Assembly: GCA_013365365.1 (NCBI GenBank)
Contig: JABVXU010000020.1
Coordinates: 310,001 to 374,000 of the forward strand
Reading direction: 5' to 3'
Length of the DNA: 64,000 nucleotides
Source: Cruorifilaria tuberocauda
Lineage: Eukaryota; Nematoda; Chromadorea; Rhabditida; Onchocercidae
Part shown: positions 11,808 through 26,800 of the stretch, piece by piece
How positions within the stretch are numbered: position 1 is the stretch's first letter
How the letters are laid out: every line of letters begins with the position of its first letter
The notes under the pieces: model-generated
Told to the model about the DNA's origin: nothing
The model's input: the letters and a program-made list of their open reading frames with translations, nothing else
Database searches by the model: none
Program-made: the position numbers and the translations under genes

Positions 11808-13380
11808 CGATGATTTTCGAGAACAGCTCTGGATCTCCCCATGTCGTTTACTATTGAGTATTTCAATCTTATATAAACATATGATGTTAACGAATCTCAT
11901 TTTTTAATCTCTCATTTAATCGCAAATTTATTTTATTGGATTGGAATTAGTGATGATATCGCTTTTAGTGCTGCTTGCGACCGTTCACTTTGTATTTGAT
12001 TTGTTTCTTATTAGTAAAGAATATTAGTGTAAAACAATTACTGTATTGACTAAACTGATTCAAGTTGTTTTGCGCTTAGCTTTTTTATATGCAATTTGTT
12101 ATAACATGTACCAAAACTTTTCAAAAGCTGTGCCTTTGTTTTCGTTAGCAATTTAAAGTGAATTCTCTCATTCGAATGCCATTCCAATTATCTGGTTTTT
12201 AATTGCGCAGAATGCATTTTATTTGCGTTTTGTGGAAGGTCTTTCTCAGGCATTTGATTTGTTTCTTTGCATCTTTATAATCATGTGATCTCGCAATCTT
12301 GCAGGTTTTGGAGTGGGATTGCGGAATAAAATAATTTGCATTTTCATCAACCTTGTTTAAGATAGAAGGACACAGGATGGTATTGTTTTCACATAATGTA
12401 TAATATTCAAGGTAGTTTTTTTTTTGATAAATTTTCGACTTTAATGAACTTCTTTGCTATAATATGATAATTTTTTGATGTTTTTTGGTAATTGTCCGAT
12501 TGTTTGGATTTGCCATATTTGTTGTTTTTCAAAGTGCAATTTATGAACTGCAGTAAAAATTAAGACTAGTGTTAGTATTTTTGTTTTTATTATAAGTTTG
12601 TTCTGAGCTGATTTAATTTTCCTTTAATTTCATCCTGATATGGTGTTATTGGATGAATAGTCTTTCGATTACTTTTCATGAAGTAAAAATTAGAAGTAAA
12701 CTGCTCTGAAAAATACATTTTTGTTGCAAAAGCGACAAGAGCGACTTTATTCTAATTGGCAGTTGACCTTCAATGACACGGTGTAAACATCTGTCGCTCA
12801 TGAAATTTACGTACTTGAAAGGTTGGTTAATTCGTCAGAATTCCTCATTTATATGCAAGATGATTGCTCCCACTTCAGCGTTATTTCAAAGCTCATTCTA
12901 ATAAGTGACAGTAACAGGAATAGAACCAGCGACTGAATAGAACTGTGATTGTAATGTTGTATTGAATAGGCTAGGCTAATCTCATGAAATGAATAGGTAA
13001 TGGAATAAGATAACGAAGTCAGGGAAATATAACAGCAAACGGTTAATATAAAACAAAAAGGATGAAAATATTTTGGTAAATAAGTTACAATAGTCATTGA
13101 ACCCTTTGGTCATTTGTAATATTCCCATCAATTCATCAGTAATTAGTGATAAGGTGTAAAAAATATGCAAGAGATGAATGTCTAATAGGGAAATTTTGAT
13201 AGAAATAAAGAAACGAATAATAATATAAAAATCTCAATCCATCAACAAATGTTCCATAAGTTTTAGCGAAATCGCTGAATTCGTCTCATATTTATACAAT
13301 GAAAGAGCCTGCTTTGCTTTCTGAATGTATTATGTAAATTAGCAAATCGCTTGGTCGATATTTCTGTTTTGTGTTAAAAA

Positions 13381-13395
13381 ACGAACGAACGAACG
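13381..13395. repeat. Short ACGA tetranucleotide repeat
   Basis: Nearly four units of ACGA, followed by degenerate ACAG/GACA-type repeats to about 13433. Simple sequence in intergenic DNA. Confidence 0.85.
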
Positions 13396-13538
13396 TAAAA
13401 ACAGACAAATGAATAAACAGACGGACAGACAGGCATAACAACCGAAATATATTTCCTTATTTGCAAAATAAACGGCTTTCTCGATCATTCCGCATCACTA
13501 TCATTATCATTTTCCCCTTTTGCGTTGGAAAATGTATT

Positions 13539-13590
13539 TTAACCCTTTTCAATCATCGTAATCGTTAACCCTTTTCAATCATCGTAATCG
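13539..13590. repeat. 26-bp perfect tandem duplication
   Basis: The unit at 13539-13564 (TTAACCC...CGTAATCG) is repeated without change at 13565-13590. It has no coding role that I can see. Two perfect copies suggest a recent duplication. Confidence 0.92.
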
Positions 13591-14942
13591 TTATTTACAT
13601 TTAGATGAAATGTCCTCTAACCGAAACGTTTTGCATCGTTTTGTTGATGGCTACTTCATTCCTCCTTTACAGGAGAATAATTAATTTTCTTGATGAAAAT
13701 TTTTTGAATTTTTAGCTTTGATTAGAAGCTGAAAATTTGATGACTATAATCATTTTGTTACATTACGTTTGAGTTTGTCCAAAAAGTTTCCATTTGTTCT
13801 TTGAAATTCAAGTATTTTATACTGCTAACTTCTCCGGAAAGTTGAAAATATATGGAATGGATGGATGACTAATCATGTCCCGTCCTTTTAGTGTTCCTTT
13901 ATATCTAGAATTTAGACCTGCTATTGAGTTATTCAGTATAAGTCCGGAAAATTATTCTTGAAATTGCTTAATTTCTGTATGGACTACCAAACAATAATGA
14001 AATAATTGGATATACAATGAATCAGTATGATTTTGATTGTAATTTCAAAATATAACATCTAAGCATTTTTGAAATTTTTACTCGTTTGTTTATTTTCTAC
14101 TTATCTTATTTTTGTTAAAAATATTCATTTCAATTGTAAAACCCATTTATTTTCTATTGTTACTGTTTATCACCGGTATGTATTGATCAGTAAATTTATT
14201 TACGATGATTATTCCAGTCATTTATCGACCAGGAATTTTCAATGAGAAATATAATGGCGAATTTGAACCAAAAAGTGGTGCCATCATTTTATTCTTCCAA
14301 ATACTATTTCAATTTTTAAAGGTACTATTATCATTAGAAATGATTTAAAAAATAAATATATGTTGAAACTTTTTGGGATACAAGCTTGAAAATTGCAAGA
14401 ATCCTTATTGAAATTGCGATAACAATAAACATCTGCGCGCAAAAGGTCTGTGCCATCCTATCTAACGGAACTATGACTAATCTGGAAAAACTGTAATTTG
14501 TGACGAAATTTCAACAAAATTAGAAAAGAATAACTTTAAATTATCAGAAGATATTATTGTCTCTTCAGTAATAGCAATAGTATTAACAGTAGCAAACTTT
14601 TGATTGATGTATCATTAATCCGTTTGATGTAAACTTTCATTTTAACGCAAATATCGGTAAAATAAATCATAAATAAGATCTTAATGAGATGAATTACCTA
14701 ATTTTGATATGACAATCTGGAGATAATTTCCGTCATGTTGCATTACTTTCAAAGATAAATTACAATAAACAGATGGTGTTAAAATTTAGTTTTGATCAAA
14801 ATTTAAAATTTCCTTTCCTGAATGAATTTTTTAATGAGTTTTAACTTGATTTCCATCAGATACATTCTGCACATGTAGCATGTATTAGGTATTTAATGTA
14901 TTTATCTGATAGTAATTAACTGGCTTAGCAGCTGCGGAAATA

Positions 14943-17806
14943 ATGAAATTGTCACAGATCAAGTTCTCTTTTGTATTCGGGTCAACAGGTAAGCCTATTC
15001 TCACACCCATTAATACAAACGTTTGTTTTGGTAACTTTTTGTTCTCAGAACTTTTTATGATTTATTTAATAATTCAAGTCCAAGACAGCAACATTTATAA
15101 GGTAGAGGCGGAGGAGAAAAATGTCCAATGTTTGTCGCAATTATCACTTGATATCTAATCCAATAACAAATTCCTTCCCGTCGATCGTTAACGAATGTCT
15201 GATAACATTATTGAGGAGAACTCATTCCCAGAAGTTCAATACTAATCACATCCCAAGGAGGGTTAAAATAGATTTTTGATGAAATACTTCAATTTCATGA
15301 ACGGTCGTGATCTTTGCTCATATTTGAGTTGTCGGTTCGTTAAGGGATGATCGAAGTAAATATCCGGATGAAAAGATGGATTTCCCAATTACATCAACAT
15401 GACATGACAGCACACACCATTTCTATCCCATTAGATAGAAAGAGAACGGGAAGATCTTTCTGGATTTTCATCTTATTTGTGGATGCTTCTTGTCACTTTA
15501 TTCCAACTGTCAGTTCGGTTCTATATTTCAATCATTACTTTATTTTTTCTGGAATGATTCAATTCTTCATTTTTGAAAGATATCTGCAGTTTGTTCTGTG
15601 TGATTACGGTTTGTTTACTTGTTTGCTGTTTACCTTTCATCGAGAGAATTATATTTGTTCATTTCCTTATGCTATCGCATAAATTACTTTCAATTTCGAA
15701 AAAAGAAGACTGTATTATTTACATTTCTAATGCTTGTCTGCTTCGCTCTCATCTTATTTTCTCTTTCTAGTTCATTTAGTTTTAATGCTTTATGGTGCGA
15801 TACGTTGTAAAATTTTCTCTTCCAAATTTTATCGCTTTCAGATCTTAACACATATCTTTGAAAGAATGTTGATTAGGATATATCACTATTGTCTTTGATT
15901 GGATACATGTTACTTATACCCCGTTATCTTCAAGGGGACGATTATTAAAGATAGTGATAATTTATTATTACGTTTCTACAAATGTTCACGTATTTCTACT
16001 CATTCATGTATTATTATAAATAAAACGTCCACTAGTATTTGTATTGTTTTTGATTTTGAATAATTTATATTGAAATAAAGAGGTTTATCATTTGAATTTC
16101 ATATTTCAGCTCTACAAATGCTTTTTTTTCTCAGAATGAATCCTTCCCTATTATATTTTTTACTGATTTTTTTACTTTTATTTTGACAACTCCACTATAA
16201 ACAAAATTTTTTTTAATTCTTTAAAATGATATATTTTTTTTTCAATAGATTTTTTCTTAAAAGATTGTTAAATCTATCTTTAATGACTTTTTGAGTGATT
16301 GCATTTACAGAAATAAAAAAAAAAAGCAATATTCATATATACTGTATTTACCCTGATCACTTCACACACGAAGAAATTTAATTGACAAAATCAACAAAAC
16401 AAACAATACTTTACTGGTTATTAGCTAAAGAATTAAGACTGTTCGTTCTTTAAATAAACTCTACTTCTCGAAATCGCTTAGTTATAATCATAACCGAAGA
16501 GTAGTTCCATGAGGCTAACCTAAATTCATTCAGGTATTAGTATTAAGTATCAGTGATTTGCACTTTTAGACGTTAATAATATTTTCTTTTTGAAAGTATT
16601 ATAGGAAGGCACTTTTATATTCATAATTATTCATTACTATGAAATAAAATGATCCAATTTTTTGTACTTTTCTAGTAATAGGTTTAAAAGACGAATATGA
16701 CAGTTAAAGTTTGGAAAGAAAGATTAATTAGATGTACTTATTGCAAGTAGCACAAGAAAACAGATGCTCATATATAATACAGATGGATGTATACGAATTC
16801 TTCCGAGAAGGAAACTCAGAATTCATTCATCCTTTCTTCCATCCTTTCATAGAATTCCCATTTTTCAGATATTTATAGGGAATTTTTTTCCTAAACTTCA
16901 ATATCTTTTCAAAAATTCCATTGAATAAACATTGAAATTCGAAAGAAATTAATTTCATTTTTGAATAAATGATGAATTCGAATGTATTGGAATAATTTGC
17001 AAACAATTTTGAATTACTACAAAACGTTATCACGTACAGTTATATGAAAATTATTTTCTATTATTGAACTTTTGGTTATGATATCTCTCAAAGAAATGGA
17101 TAAGAGATCAAAAATTAGCAGTTTTTGCAATGAATTTTCTATCATTTGAGAAATATGTTAAAATGAAATAGTCACTCGATTACATTGCTAATCATCGGAG
17201 ACCTTATGAACTGATTATATTTATCATCTTAATTTATCATCTTCGACCTTGCCAGTTGATTACAAGTATTACAGATATTGAAATGTTTAAGATGCAGTTT
17301 AGAGAGTGAATATTATTAGAAATGCTTATATCACTTCCATTAATTTTATTAATTGATCACTTTTGTTTACTTGCTGAATTTTTCCGTTTTTTTGAATATT
17401 TCTTACATTCTCATGCATATGCTGTTTGGAAGTGTTTATTTCATATTTATAAATTTGTAATTTGTTTCAATTATTTAATTTTACCCTGCAAAATATGAAT
17501 TTGTTGAAGATATTGTAGTGATTGATGAATAATATCAAGGAATTAAACGTTTAAGTCTAATTTATAATTCTTTCCAAAATTCAAGTTTTTTTTTCTTCAG
17601 GTAAAGGAATGATACCTCGAGAATCGATTCGTAATAATTCAAATTCTGATAATGATTATAGTAACGAGACAAATTTTGTGGATAATACGGATCAAAGCGA
17701 AAATGATAGCGATGAAGATTTGGAAGCTGGCGAGAAATGGCTTGTTTTTTTTTCGTTTTGTCAAAGAATTAAAAGTTTAGTGAATCAGTTCAATTTGGAA
17801 ACTTGA
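14943..17806 (+). CDS. Unassigned spliced ORF: two exons, acidic Asn/Ser/Asp-rich product
   Basis: Exon 1 is 14943-14988 (ATG, 15 codons plus one base, MKLSQIKFSFVFGST) and ends at a consensus donor ACAG/GTAAGC. Exon 2 begins at 17601 after a very strong acceptor (a T-rich tract ending TTCTTCAG), and the phases match to read GKGMIPRESIRNN followed by an acidic low-complexity stretch (NSDNDYSNETN, then ENDSDEDLEAGEK). Read straight on, the frame stops at 17806, giving a protein of about 83 residues. I do not recognise it. It could be a small gene of its own or the 5' end of a long mig-10 isoform, since it lies on the same strand 11 kb before the first credible mig-10 exon. No good in-phase donor was found in exon 2; a weak GC donor at 17747 is the only candidate that would continue in frame to 29031. 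The splice signals are strong; the gene assignment is open. Confidence 0.42.
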
Positions 17807-20800
17807 AATTCGTTATGTTTTTCCTTTATCGAACTTTTCAATACAAATAATTCACTTCGATTATGAGCTAAAAAGTTATCTGATAATTTTGCAACAGAAG
17901 ATTTCTTTTATTAAATAATTTCCCTTCCATTTTATAATTTCGCTCTGTCAATGCTTTTTCATGCTAATAATGAAATCAATTAGTGTATTTGTTTGCAGTT
18001 TCTATTATTGTGGAAGATATGTTGGAAATTAAAGAGAGGAAATACATTGCAAAATTCATTACTGGATTTTATGCAGAGAGTTTTGGGAATTTAATGTTCA
18101 TTAATCATCCTTTCCAGCATTGGCCGGATTCGGAATTTACATTATTAGCTGGATTTTATGTTAGCTAATTGTAACGTAATGAGCTTTGCACATATGGAGC
18201 GCTAAATTGACAGAGGGATATATTTGAATGTGATTTGAACGCACAAATTTCCGTAGAATTCTTTTATTGCAACAACCTGATTCTCTCCAAATAATAGCTG
18301 AAAATTAGCACATTCGTTGATTTCTCAAGTTTCAAATTTCCTTAATATTAACGGGCCATTAATATCATTTCTCGTTTTACATTAGCAAACACTTCGAACA
18401 TGTCGCGTTATATTGAAGAATTCATCGTTTGAATTACTTTTAATTTTAGCGATCTGTTTGATAGATAGGTGCGGTAAGTTCTGATACTAATACGAATCCC
18501 TTTTGTTTTTTAATACTATCAGTTTTAATGAATATCCCGCAGATCGTTGTAATACTATAGAATTCGATCAACTATATTTAATTAAAATGACGTTATTATT
18601 AAGTGTCCTCGCTACCAAAGTGACGACAGATATTTGAAAAAGTTAAAATTGAACTTCTTACTGCTAACTACGATTAGTAAATAATTAAGCTAACAGTTTT
18701 TCAAAGTTGAATCAGTAAGGCAAATTCATTATTTTCTTAGTTTGTTTCAAAATATTGTATCAATTGCATCGTAATTTATAGCTTCCTTAGCTATAAATAT
18801 TTATGTTCGAAATTGAGTGGAACTGAAATTAATTGAAATTATAAGTGCAGCTGACTCGACATTGTCTATGCAAATGATCTTGGTGTTGGACTCTGATCAT
18901 GCTTCACTAATACCTATTTCCAAAATCACCGATTTATTGAGTTCACTAACGAGGGCAAAGAATCTATGAGTTTGAACGCTTTATTTCTCCTAATGGTTAC
19001 ATCTGTGCTATTTTCAGTGGACAATTTAAATTTTTAGCTTATTAGCTGATCCGTAAAGATCCAAACCGATTTTAGAACTTATCTTTAGTCTGTAAATAAT
19101 CATTAAAATAAAGCTATAAAGTTTGGTAGATTTGATCGATCTAATTAAACAATTTAATGATTTTCTTGATTAATCGTAAAGCTAATTGATATTGTATTAA
19201 TTTATTTAAATTGACAGTTTTTAATATTTGGATGATTAATTAAAATTTTCAATAAAACTAAAGTATTTTAACCGGAAATGATCATTGTTTTATATTTTTC
19301 TCGCAATCTACGACTTTACACTGCTTCAATTTTTCGCATCTCACACGGTAAATTTTGATATTGTTAATATTTGCTTCGCCATTTTGTCATATTTGACAAA
19401 AATTTTAAAACTAAATAATAACTTGACCTGCAATAATGCCCCTATCTTCTATATTTTTCGATATATCGAAGAAAATTTAAAGATTATTTAATAAATGGGT
19501 TGAAGGATTGGTAAATCTATTTTACATTTCGAAAGCGATAATTACTTGTGATCGTTGGAGCTATGAAAGCGATATATATATTTCATTTGTAACGGTTCAC
19601 CTCATTTGGCATGCTTTAATTTGGCTTATGGTACTGAAATCTGAAGCACAATCTTCTGTTAATACTGCTTCATTACCTTGCAATTGTTGCACTTTCTTAT
19701 TTACACATTTATGAATTTTATCCGTTTAATTACTTGATCTTTCAATTTAGTTGTTTGTTTGTTATTTTATCTTAATAAAAAATTTGTAGGAGAGTGTATG
19801 GATTTGATCATTTGAATAATCTTCTAAATGATGATAAACGGGAAGGAAAATTATGTCAAAACTTTTTGAACGAACAAAGCAAATAAATTTGCTTATTCAA
19901 TTTATTACTCAGTGGTCACTTTTTGAAGAAGTAGAAAAAAGTTCAAGATCAAAAATTATATATGATATGTTATTTTGATGCAATTTATTCAACACTTCAT
20001 CAATTAATTCATCAACGTGTCAAGGACAGATCGTGTAACTTTAACTGTTAATTTTTACGCATGAATTTCTTCATAGTCGTAAATAAACCTTTAAAATAGT
20101 GAATGAATGATCAAGGAAAGGTGACAATTATGGACAGAGATGGCATGAAGGAGAGAAGTAAGGCATGTTACTAACACCAAGAACTGTCTCCACAATATGA
20201 AGAAAAATGGAAATTCCGTATAATTAATTCAATCATTTCCTTAATGAGCGAAGTATCTATCCATTTACTTTTTTTACTTTTACCTCTTACTGATCAACTC
20301 ATAATTTTACTTTTCCATATTGAACAATTTATAATTCATGAAGATTAAAAGGTTGAATCGCTTCTTACGTTCTTTATTAGTATTTAAGCCATGTGTTCGT
20401 AGTGTTAGTGTTTCAGTTGGATGAATAGAATGCTTTACATCTTTCTGATAAGAACCAACTCTTCAAATAAATAGAATTGACCTGTCAGAAATGCGAGAGA
20501 ATGTTCTGTTTTCTTTACTGAAGGTGTTCCAATTAATTTTTTAAAATTTTCTCTTCAGACTTCAATAATCATTGGGCGCTATCAATAACTTTTTGCGTTT
20601 CGCTGAATTTGTGAATATTTTTTGTTCAAATTCTCCTCTGAAGCGCTTACTACAAAATGACTTATTTTGAAAGTGTATTGAAAACGAGATAACAAGTACA
20701 TTATAAATGTGGTCGTTATTAGTTCTTGCTGTGTCTATTCAGATATATGCAATTTGATTATGGCTTGTCCAGCCAGCTATTTTCCAAGTACCACTTACTA

Positions 20801-23800
20801 GGACTATTAGCTTTCTTTTTGTCTGTAATGTAACATTCTTGCATCTTGCAATAGCAACTTATTTGACCAGCTGCTCCTTCAGCACATCTCAAAATTTTAG
20901 ACGATGAAAGTGAAAGTTATAACAACTTTAACAGCAATAGTTTATAAATCTTCGTTGATCCATCCATCCATCCATTTATTAGTCAGCTTTGCTTCTTCCT
21001 CTCTTGTCTTCCCTCCTTTTCCTCCTATTTCCATTTTTCTCAATGCTTCTTTAAATCTGAACATTGTAAAAGTTCTTTCTACGTTTATGCACTCGTTAAT
21101 TTCGCATTGTTCCTCAAATTTTGCGACTTCTCTAACGGTTCAACTCTTTAATAATTTTTATATGCATTAATCCATCCATCGTTTTTACTTTCATTTGTTC
21201 ACCGTACTTTTTTTTCATTTTTTATTTCTCATTCATTTTTGCTTTAATATTTTTATGAAAATAGCAAATTATACTGAGTAAAATAACGAATTAGCTTAAA
21301 AGATATACAATAGATTTGAAGATTACAATGAATCTTTCTACGCTTCGGATTTTAACAATCAATTCTGTTTTTCACTTTTTATTCACTCTTTTCTGGTGTT
21401 TTTAAATGTATCCCTCATTCACATTCCTTCGCTTTTATTTCCTATAAGTTTCATAAAATTTGAAAATGAACTAAAATAGTAGCATATCCTTGTATTGACA
21501 GGAAGCGATGGAATGTAATAATTTTGGTTGATATAGTATCCTAAAAAGATTTGTTGGAATGATTCCCATTAATTCTTCTCATATCATTGCAAAATTATTG
21601 AACTCTTTGCTTGTCCAATTTCTCAAAATATCGCATGTTATTTTGCTGACATCATATCATGCAAATGACTGAAACAATCTGAAAGCATATGGAATGTTTT
21701 GCGAATGGAAATCTGTTCCCATTTCTGCTCTCTGTGCCTTTGTTTCCCAAACATTTAGCACTTTACACTGATTTGTTTTTTTCGATCATATTTTGCTTAA
21801 TCATCCGTTTCATCGGAGAAGTTTCAATCTTCATTCCTATCAATGGAAGCTCACTATTTTCTCTCATTCTAAAACGACCTAATGCTACTCTGACCCAATG
21901 GATTTGAATTGAAATAATATTAAAAGTGATTAAATCTGACTAGTTTAGAATAACAGTCGGGTAAATTAAATATTGCGAATTATCAATGTAGAATAGATAG
22001 AAATAAAATAGAGTGGTTTCAATCACACAAGAAGAATTACATGGGATAAAGTTGAAGTAAAATGTTTTTTACACAAGAAAATGTTTAATGTTCATTATTC
22101 GAACATTGGATTCTCTCTTTCTTTCAGCAAAATGAAATCAATTCCTATTTTATCTTTGCAATAATTATTGATAAGAAGAGAAATCAATGGGACAGGAATG
22201 ATCAGAGGTACGGATAAAGACATGATCATGGATATGTATGGATATAACGATTATGCGCTTTATCATTTGTCAACTTGTCAATACAGCTATATATCATTCC
22301 TAAGGTGTGCTTGGTGGAAATTCTAAATAGCGAAATTTAATTTTTTCATATTTCTTCTTCCCACTACACTTCTTTTTTTCTTATTTGCTCCGGCAAATAG
22401 CAGAATATGCTGAAAGCATTCGAAATGGGAAATTAAAGAAGCATAAATCGAGGATTAGCAGCATTCATTCTCAATTGCCATGTTTTTCTTATTTACTATC
22501 ATTATGAAACGTCTGAGTTAAAAAAATCAATATCTGATACATCTTATGCATCTAACCTTTGATATCTCTTCTTAATTTCCATGTCCATTTTCATTTCTTT
22601 TTCATTAAGTTGATTACTTAAGATTAGTTAAATTCTTCTTCAATTTCGAAATTTTTTTGTTGAAATTCAAAATTATGAAGTAAATTCTAATGCTAATGGT
22701 TAGAATTTTTTCATTACATTTTTGTATGCCAAAATTCAGAGTGCTATGAGTAATAACAAATTTTCAAATTGTAAAACTTGGAAATTTGTTTATTTTGAAA
22801 ACATTTGATTCATTTCCATTTCATATATAATGCGTAAGATGTCACCGAATACTTTTTCCTTTGCTTGTTTCTTCCAGCAATTCATTGAAACACAGCAGGT
22901 GGTCCTCTTTCAATAAACCGTTCAATTATACCTGCTAAGGATAGGAAGTACACCTGTTCACATTTTTCTTCATGTGCGTTTTTTTTTCATTCATGCAATG
23001 TTCTTCCCTTTTCAGTTAAAGCTGTAAATGAAATAAGTAAATTAAAATGGGCAGAAGTATAATAAGTATATCTTTCATAATTTAGACTTTGGCTTTTTCC
23101 TTCCCTTCTCTCAAATTCAACTTTTTTTCTCTCTCTCTTTTTCCATCAATTTTATTCTTTCTTATCATATTATCTGTTAAATACAAATAGGAAATTATTT
23201 GTCATTTTTGTTAATTTCCATGTTAATAAATTTTAGAAAATCATTGAGTTTAATTTTCCTTTTTAAGCGTTTTACCTTTCACTGAAATTATTCGTTTCTT
23301 CGTGCAATTTCAGTTCCTGCAAACTTTCCATCCTATTTCAGTGAATCTCACTAATAAAAGAGACAAACTAATGTCATTTTAAATTATTTCTACAAATTAA
23401 CTACTCGATTAGCTTGCGTCATTAAATTTTTACTCTCTTAGGACTTAGAATAGCTAAACTTCTTATCAGTATTTATTATGACCGCTTAATATAGTAACTC
23501 AGCTACAAAGCTTTAATTGAAAAATTTTGTTTAAAAGAAGAGTTTGTACTTTAAATGAGATTTACTTTGTATTTTAAATAATCTTTTCTTCCTGTATTAA
23601 TTAGAGATTATAGTAACCATAGATGGATTTTTCAGAAATTTTGAAATTAGATATTAATGATATGTTTAAACAAATATTTGAAACGAAACTAGGAAATAAA
23701 ATAATCCCAAAGTTATTCGAATCTTTTCAATGAACCAGCCATCCTGCTTATGCCTTCCCAATTATTTTCAAACGGTTTCTATCGAGATCTCTTGGTCAGA

Positions 23801-26800
23801 TTTCTTTTCGCTTACTTTTCATAAATTTGAAAAATTTCGAACTTTTAAAATTTTTTAAAATTTCGCTTTTAGGTTTAAAAATCATCTAAATTCTGAAATG
23901 CATTGCATTTTAATTCTTCGATTTCTTAATTTAATTTTTTGCAATTTTAATGTAATTATTTGCATTTAACAATTCTTTGTAATCAATTATTCACTATTCA
24001 ATATTTAAGAAAAGGTATTGAGCAACGATTGCGTTTGCTTATGCTATTTGCTCTTAAAACATTTCAGAAATTCATTAAAGTTTTTCCTCCTGATGTTTCA
24101 TAAAAAATTCCAACGTATGTTAATTTCAAATGGTTTATGTTAAGTTATCATTTGATGAGTCATTTGTTTCATATCTTTTAGCTTTCTCACACCTGTCCGT
24201 TTTTCCAGACTTTCTTAGCAAAACTTTGTCGTATCGATGCCGTGTAATATCATTATCCTAAAAATCGTACGAATTTCGATTTAATATTCGTCTGAATCAA
24301 ATATTTTCTTTTCAAAAATTTTAATAAAATTGAAGAAAAAAATACAACTTAATTATGATTATATCCAGTGACTAAGCATTTCTTAAATTTTTCATCTTCT
24401 TAAAAAATGTAGGTTTGTTTTTTTCTTGTTCCATTTTTATAATCAATTTTTTAAAGCTTTGATCAAAAAATGAATTAAGAGGAAAGAGGAAAGAATTTCA
24501 TTATTAAACTAATGGAAAATATTATCATGATATTTTATTGATTGATTTTACCGATAAATGCGTACGAATGAAATAATCGTTAAATGATAATATAGAATGG
24601 AATGAAAATTGTTGTTGAGTTAGCTGCCAGATGCTTAAAATGCAAATTGCATGAATAATATAAAAGAATAGTTGAAAGGAGAAATGAAAGATAATGATGA
24701 GCAGGAGTACTTAATTAACCTTATTTTCATATATTCATTGGTGATACTGAAGAGAAAATGTTGTTGTTGTTGTTGCTTAACTGTTATGAATGTCACTATT
24801 AGCTACTCTTAACTACTACTACTTTGGTTTTGTTTGCTCGGTTAATAAGAGTTCAATATTTTCAAATGAATATAATTAACAGCTGCAAACGCTCTCATAT
24901 TGCTAGCAATCATAATTTCACTGAAGTTCTTTCACTGACAAAAATCAGTATTTCTTAAAATAATTATCCATTAATTCGACATGTTAGAAAGTACAGATTG
25001 ATCACTTTTCTATATTTTTACACAAGTGGACGTCGGTTAGTTTTTTTTCCAGTAATTTGCTTGTTTGATTACAGACCATGCAGGCAGTATATTTGCTGTA
25101 TAGTTTGTCATATGCTAACGATTATTATTTTCATTTGCTTCTAAATCATGGTAATCGTAATCAGATTAATTTTCTCGAAAAAGTATCTTCTAGATTTTAT
25201 ATGAATCTCAACTATAATCATGAAAAAATCATGATTAAAAGATTGGCCGGAATTTTCCACTCAATTTAATTCTTTTTACTTCCTTTGGGCGCACTTGGTT
25301 ATAGACAAAGATCTCTATCAATTTTCATTTTTCAAATTTGGGCCCTTTTATGAATCAAAATTAGGCATGTCATAGCAAAATTTCACCACCACTGCACCAA
25401 TATCTCATCAACCGATCTCTCCCTTTCTCTCTCTCTACCTCCCCCTCTCTCTCCTTTTCTCTCTTCCACTCTTGTCTTCATTTCAATCTAATAGCTTCTC
25501 TTCTTTTAATCAACTAGCCTGTTTTGCTTCCATTTTATTCATTCATATCCAAGCCATACATATGTATAAGCATAAATAAGTACTTCATATATGTAAGTAC
25601 TTATTTCACGCATACAAACGTGTTATGCGTTTCATTACTCATAGATTATTTCCATACACGGCTCTTGACAAGTTTACGCAACAGAAAAGGAAATGATAAA
25701 TGCACAGATAAAATATCCTTCACTGTATGCTCGCTTCTAATTGAATCGTTTTTGCTTTTTTGCAGAGTGATATTTTTGACTTTGGTTTGTATGTTTGTGA
25801 TTTGTCCAAAAAATGGAAAATAGACATTTCGACGTACGCTTGAAACGGCTGATGTTGGGTCTTGTTATTATAATAACCCAATGAATGCCTTGCTTCTTCT
25901 GCAATTCATAAGATGACCTTTATTTCTCTTTTTTTCACTGTGTTGAGAAAAAATATGAAAGAATGCACCTTTTCTCCTTCCAATTTCAATTTCTCTGTAA
26001 ATAAGTTATGCCATTTCGCTTATTTCAATAATAAGAAGTTTGAGCTTATTGAACTAAGCTGTTATGAAATAGTTCCATTAGAGCAATTTTACTCATTCGT
26101 TGTTCTTGAGAGGTGCTACTTGAAAATTACAATTTAAGATTTGAGAGTAACATCATTTATTTTCCATTCTAAGGAAGTGTTCTTGCAATTTGCATGTTAA
26201 TTAATTATAAATGAGTAGCAATTTTCGCTCCTTTTACCGCAACTATTAATTGGCCTCTTTTGTTAAAAGCTTAAACACTTTTATTGCATTTAGCTTAGTG
26301 GGATGCCAAATTTTCTATTTCCCTTTTCGACCTAAATATTGTTATAAATAAACTATTTGACTTGTAAACCATCTGCAACTTAGAAATGCTATATTGACTA
26401 ATCAATCGCACTGCAAAATTTTCTTGAAAAATAACATTTAAAGAAAGAGAAGAATAAAAACAGTATGAGAAAAGGAATTGCAGTTAAATGGTAAATATAT
26501 TATTGAAACTTTAATGATAATGAATTCGTTTTAAAGTGCTAATATAATGGGAATTTAATTTTCGACAAATTGAAGTGAAATTAATTATTGCCAATCTTCA
26601 AAGAGCAACTTTTTTAATGCTTAACTGCCTTTGCTTAATTATCATTAATTAATTAGTAGCAAAATTTTTTTTCTCTTTTTATTCTTCATAATTAAGAAAT
26701 TGTTGTATTTTCCCCATTCAGCCATCTTAATTATGCTATTAAGTTTTTCTTGTGTTCTAACTTCTAACCAAAAATATTTAACATTATTGTTAGCTCAGGC

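Larger units (their letters stand above)
11808..14942. other. Gene-poor stretch after GCP3
   Basis: Holds the GCP3 3' UTR and AT-rich DNA with stops in all frames. The one coding-like island is 14206-14325 (plus), a short open frame starting MIIPVIYRPGIFNEKYNGEF and followed by a GT dinucleotide; an overlapping frame is also open, so I do not call it a gene. Confidence 0.5.

Noticed and set aside
14206..14325. Short open frame starting MIIPVIYRPGIFNEKYNGEF and ending before a GTACTA
   Set aside because: It looks protein-like, but an overlapping frame is also open, no partner exon in phase was found, and I cannot place it in a family.
15347..15810. Overlapping hydrophobic open frames resembling membrane segments
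   Set aside because: Overlapping frames in a T-rich stretch inside the intron 14989-17600; no matched splice sites.
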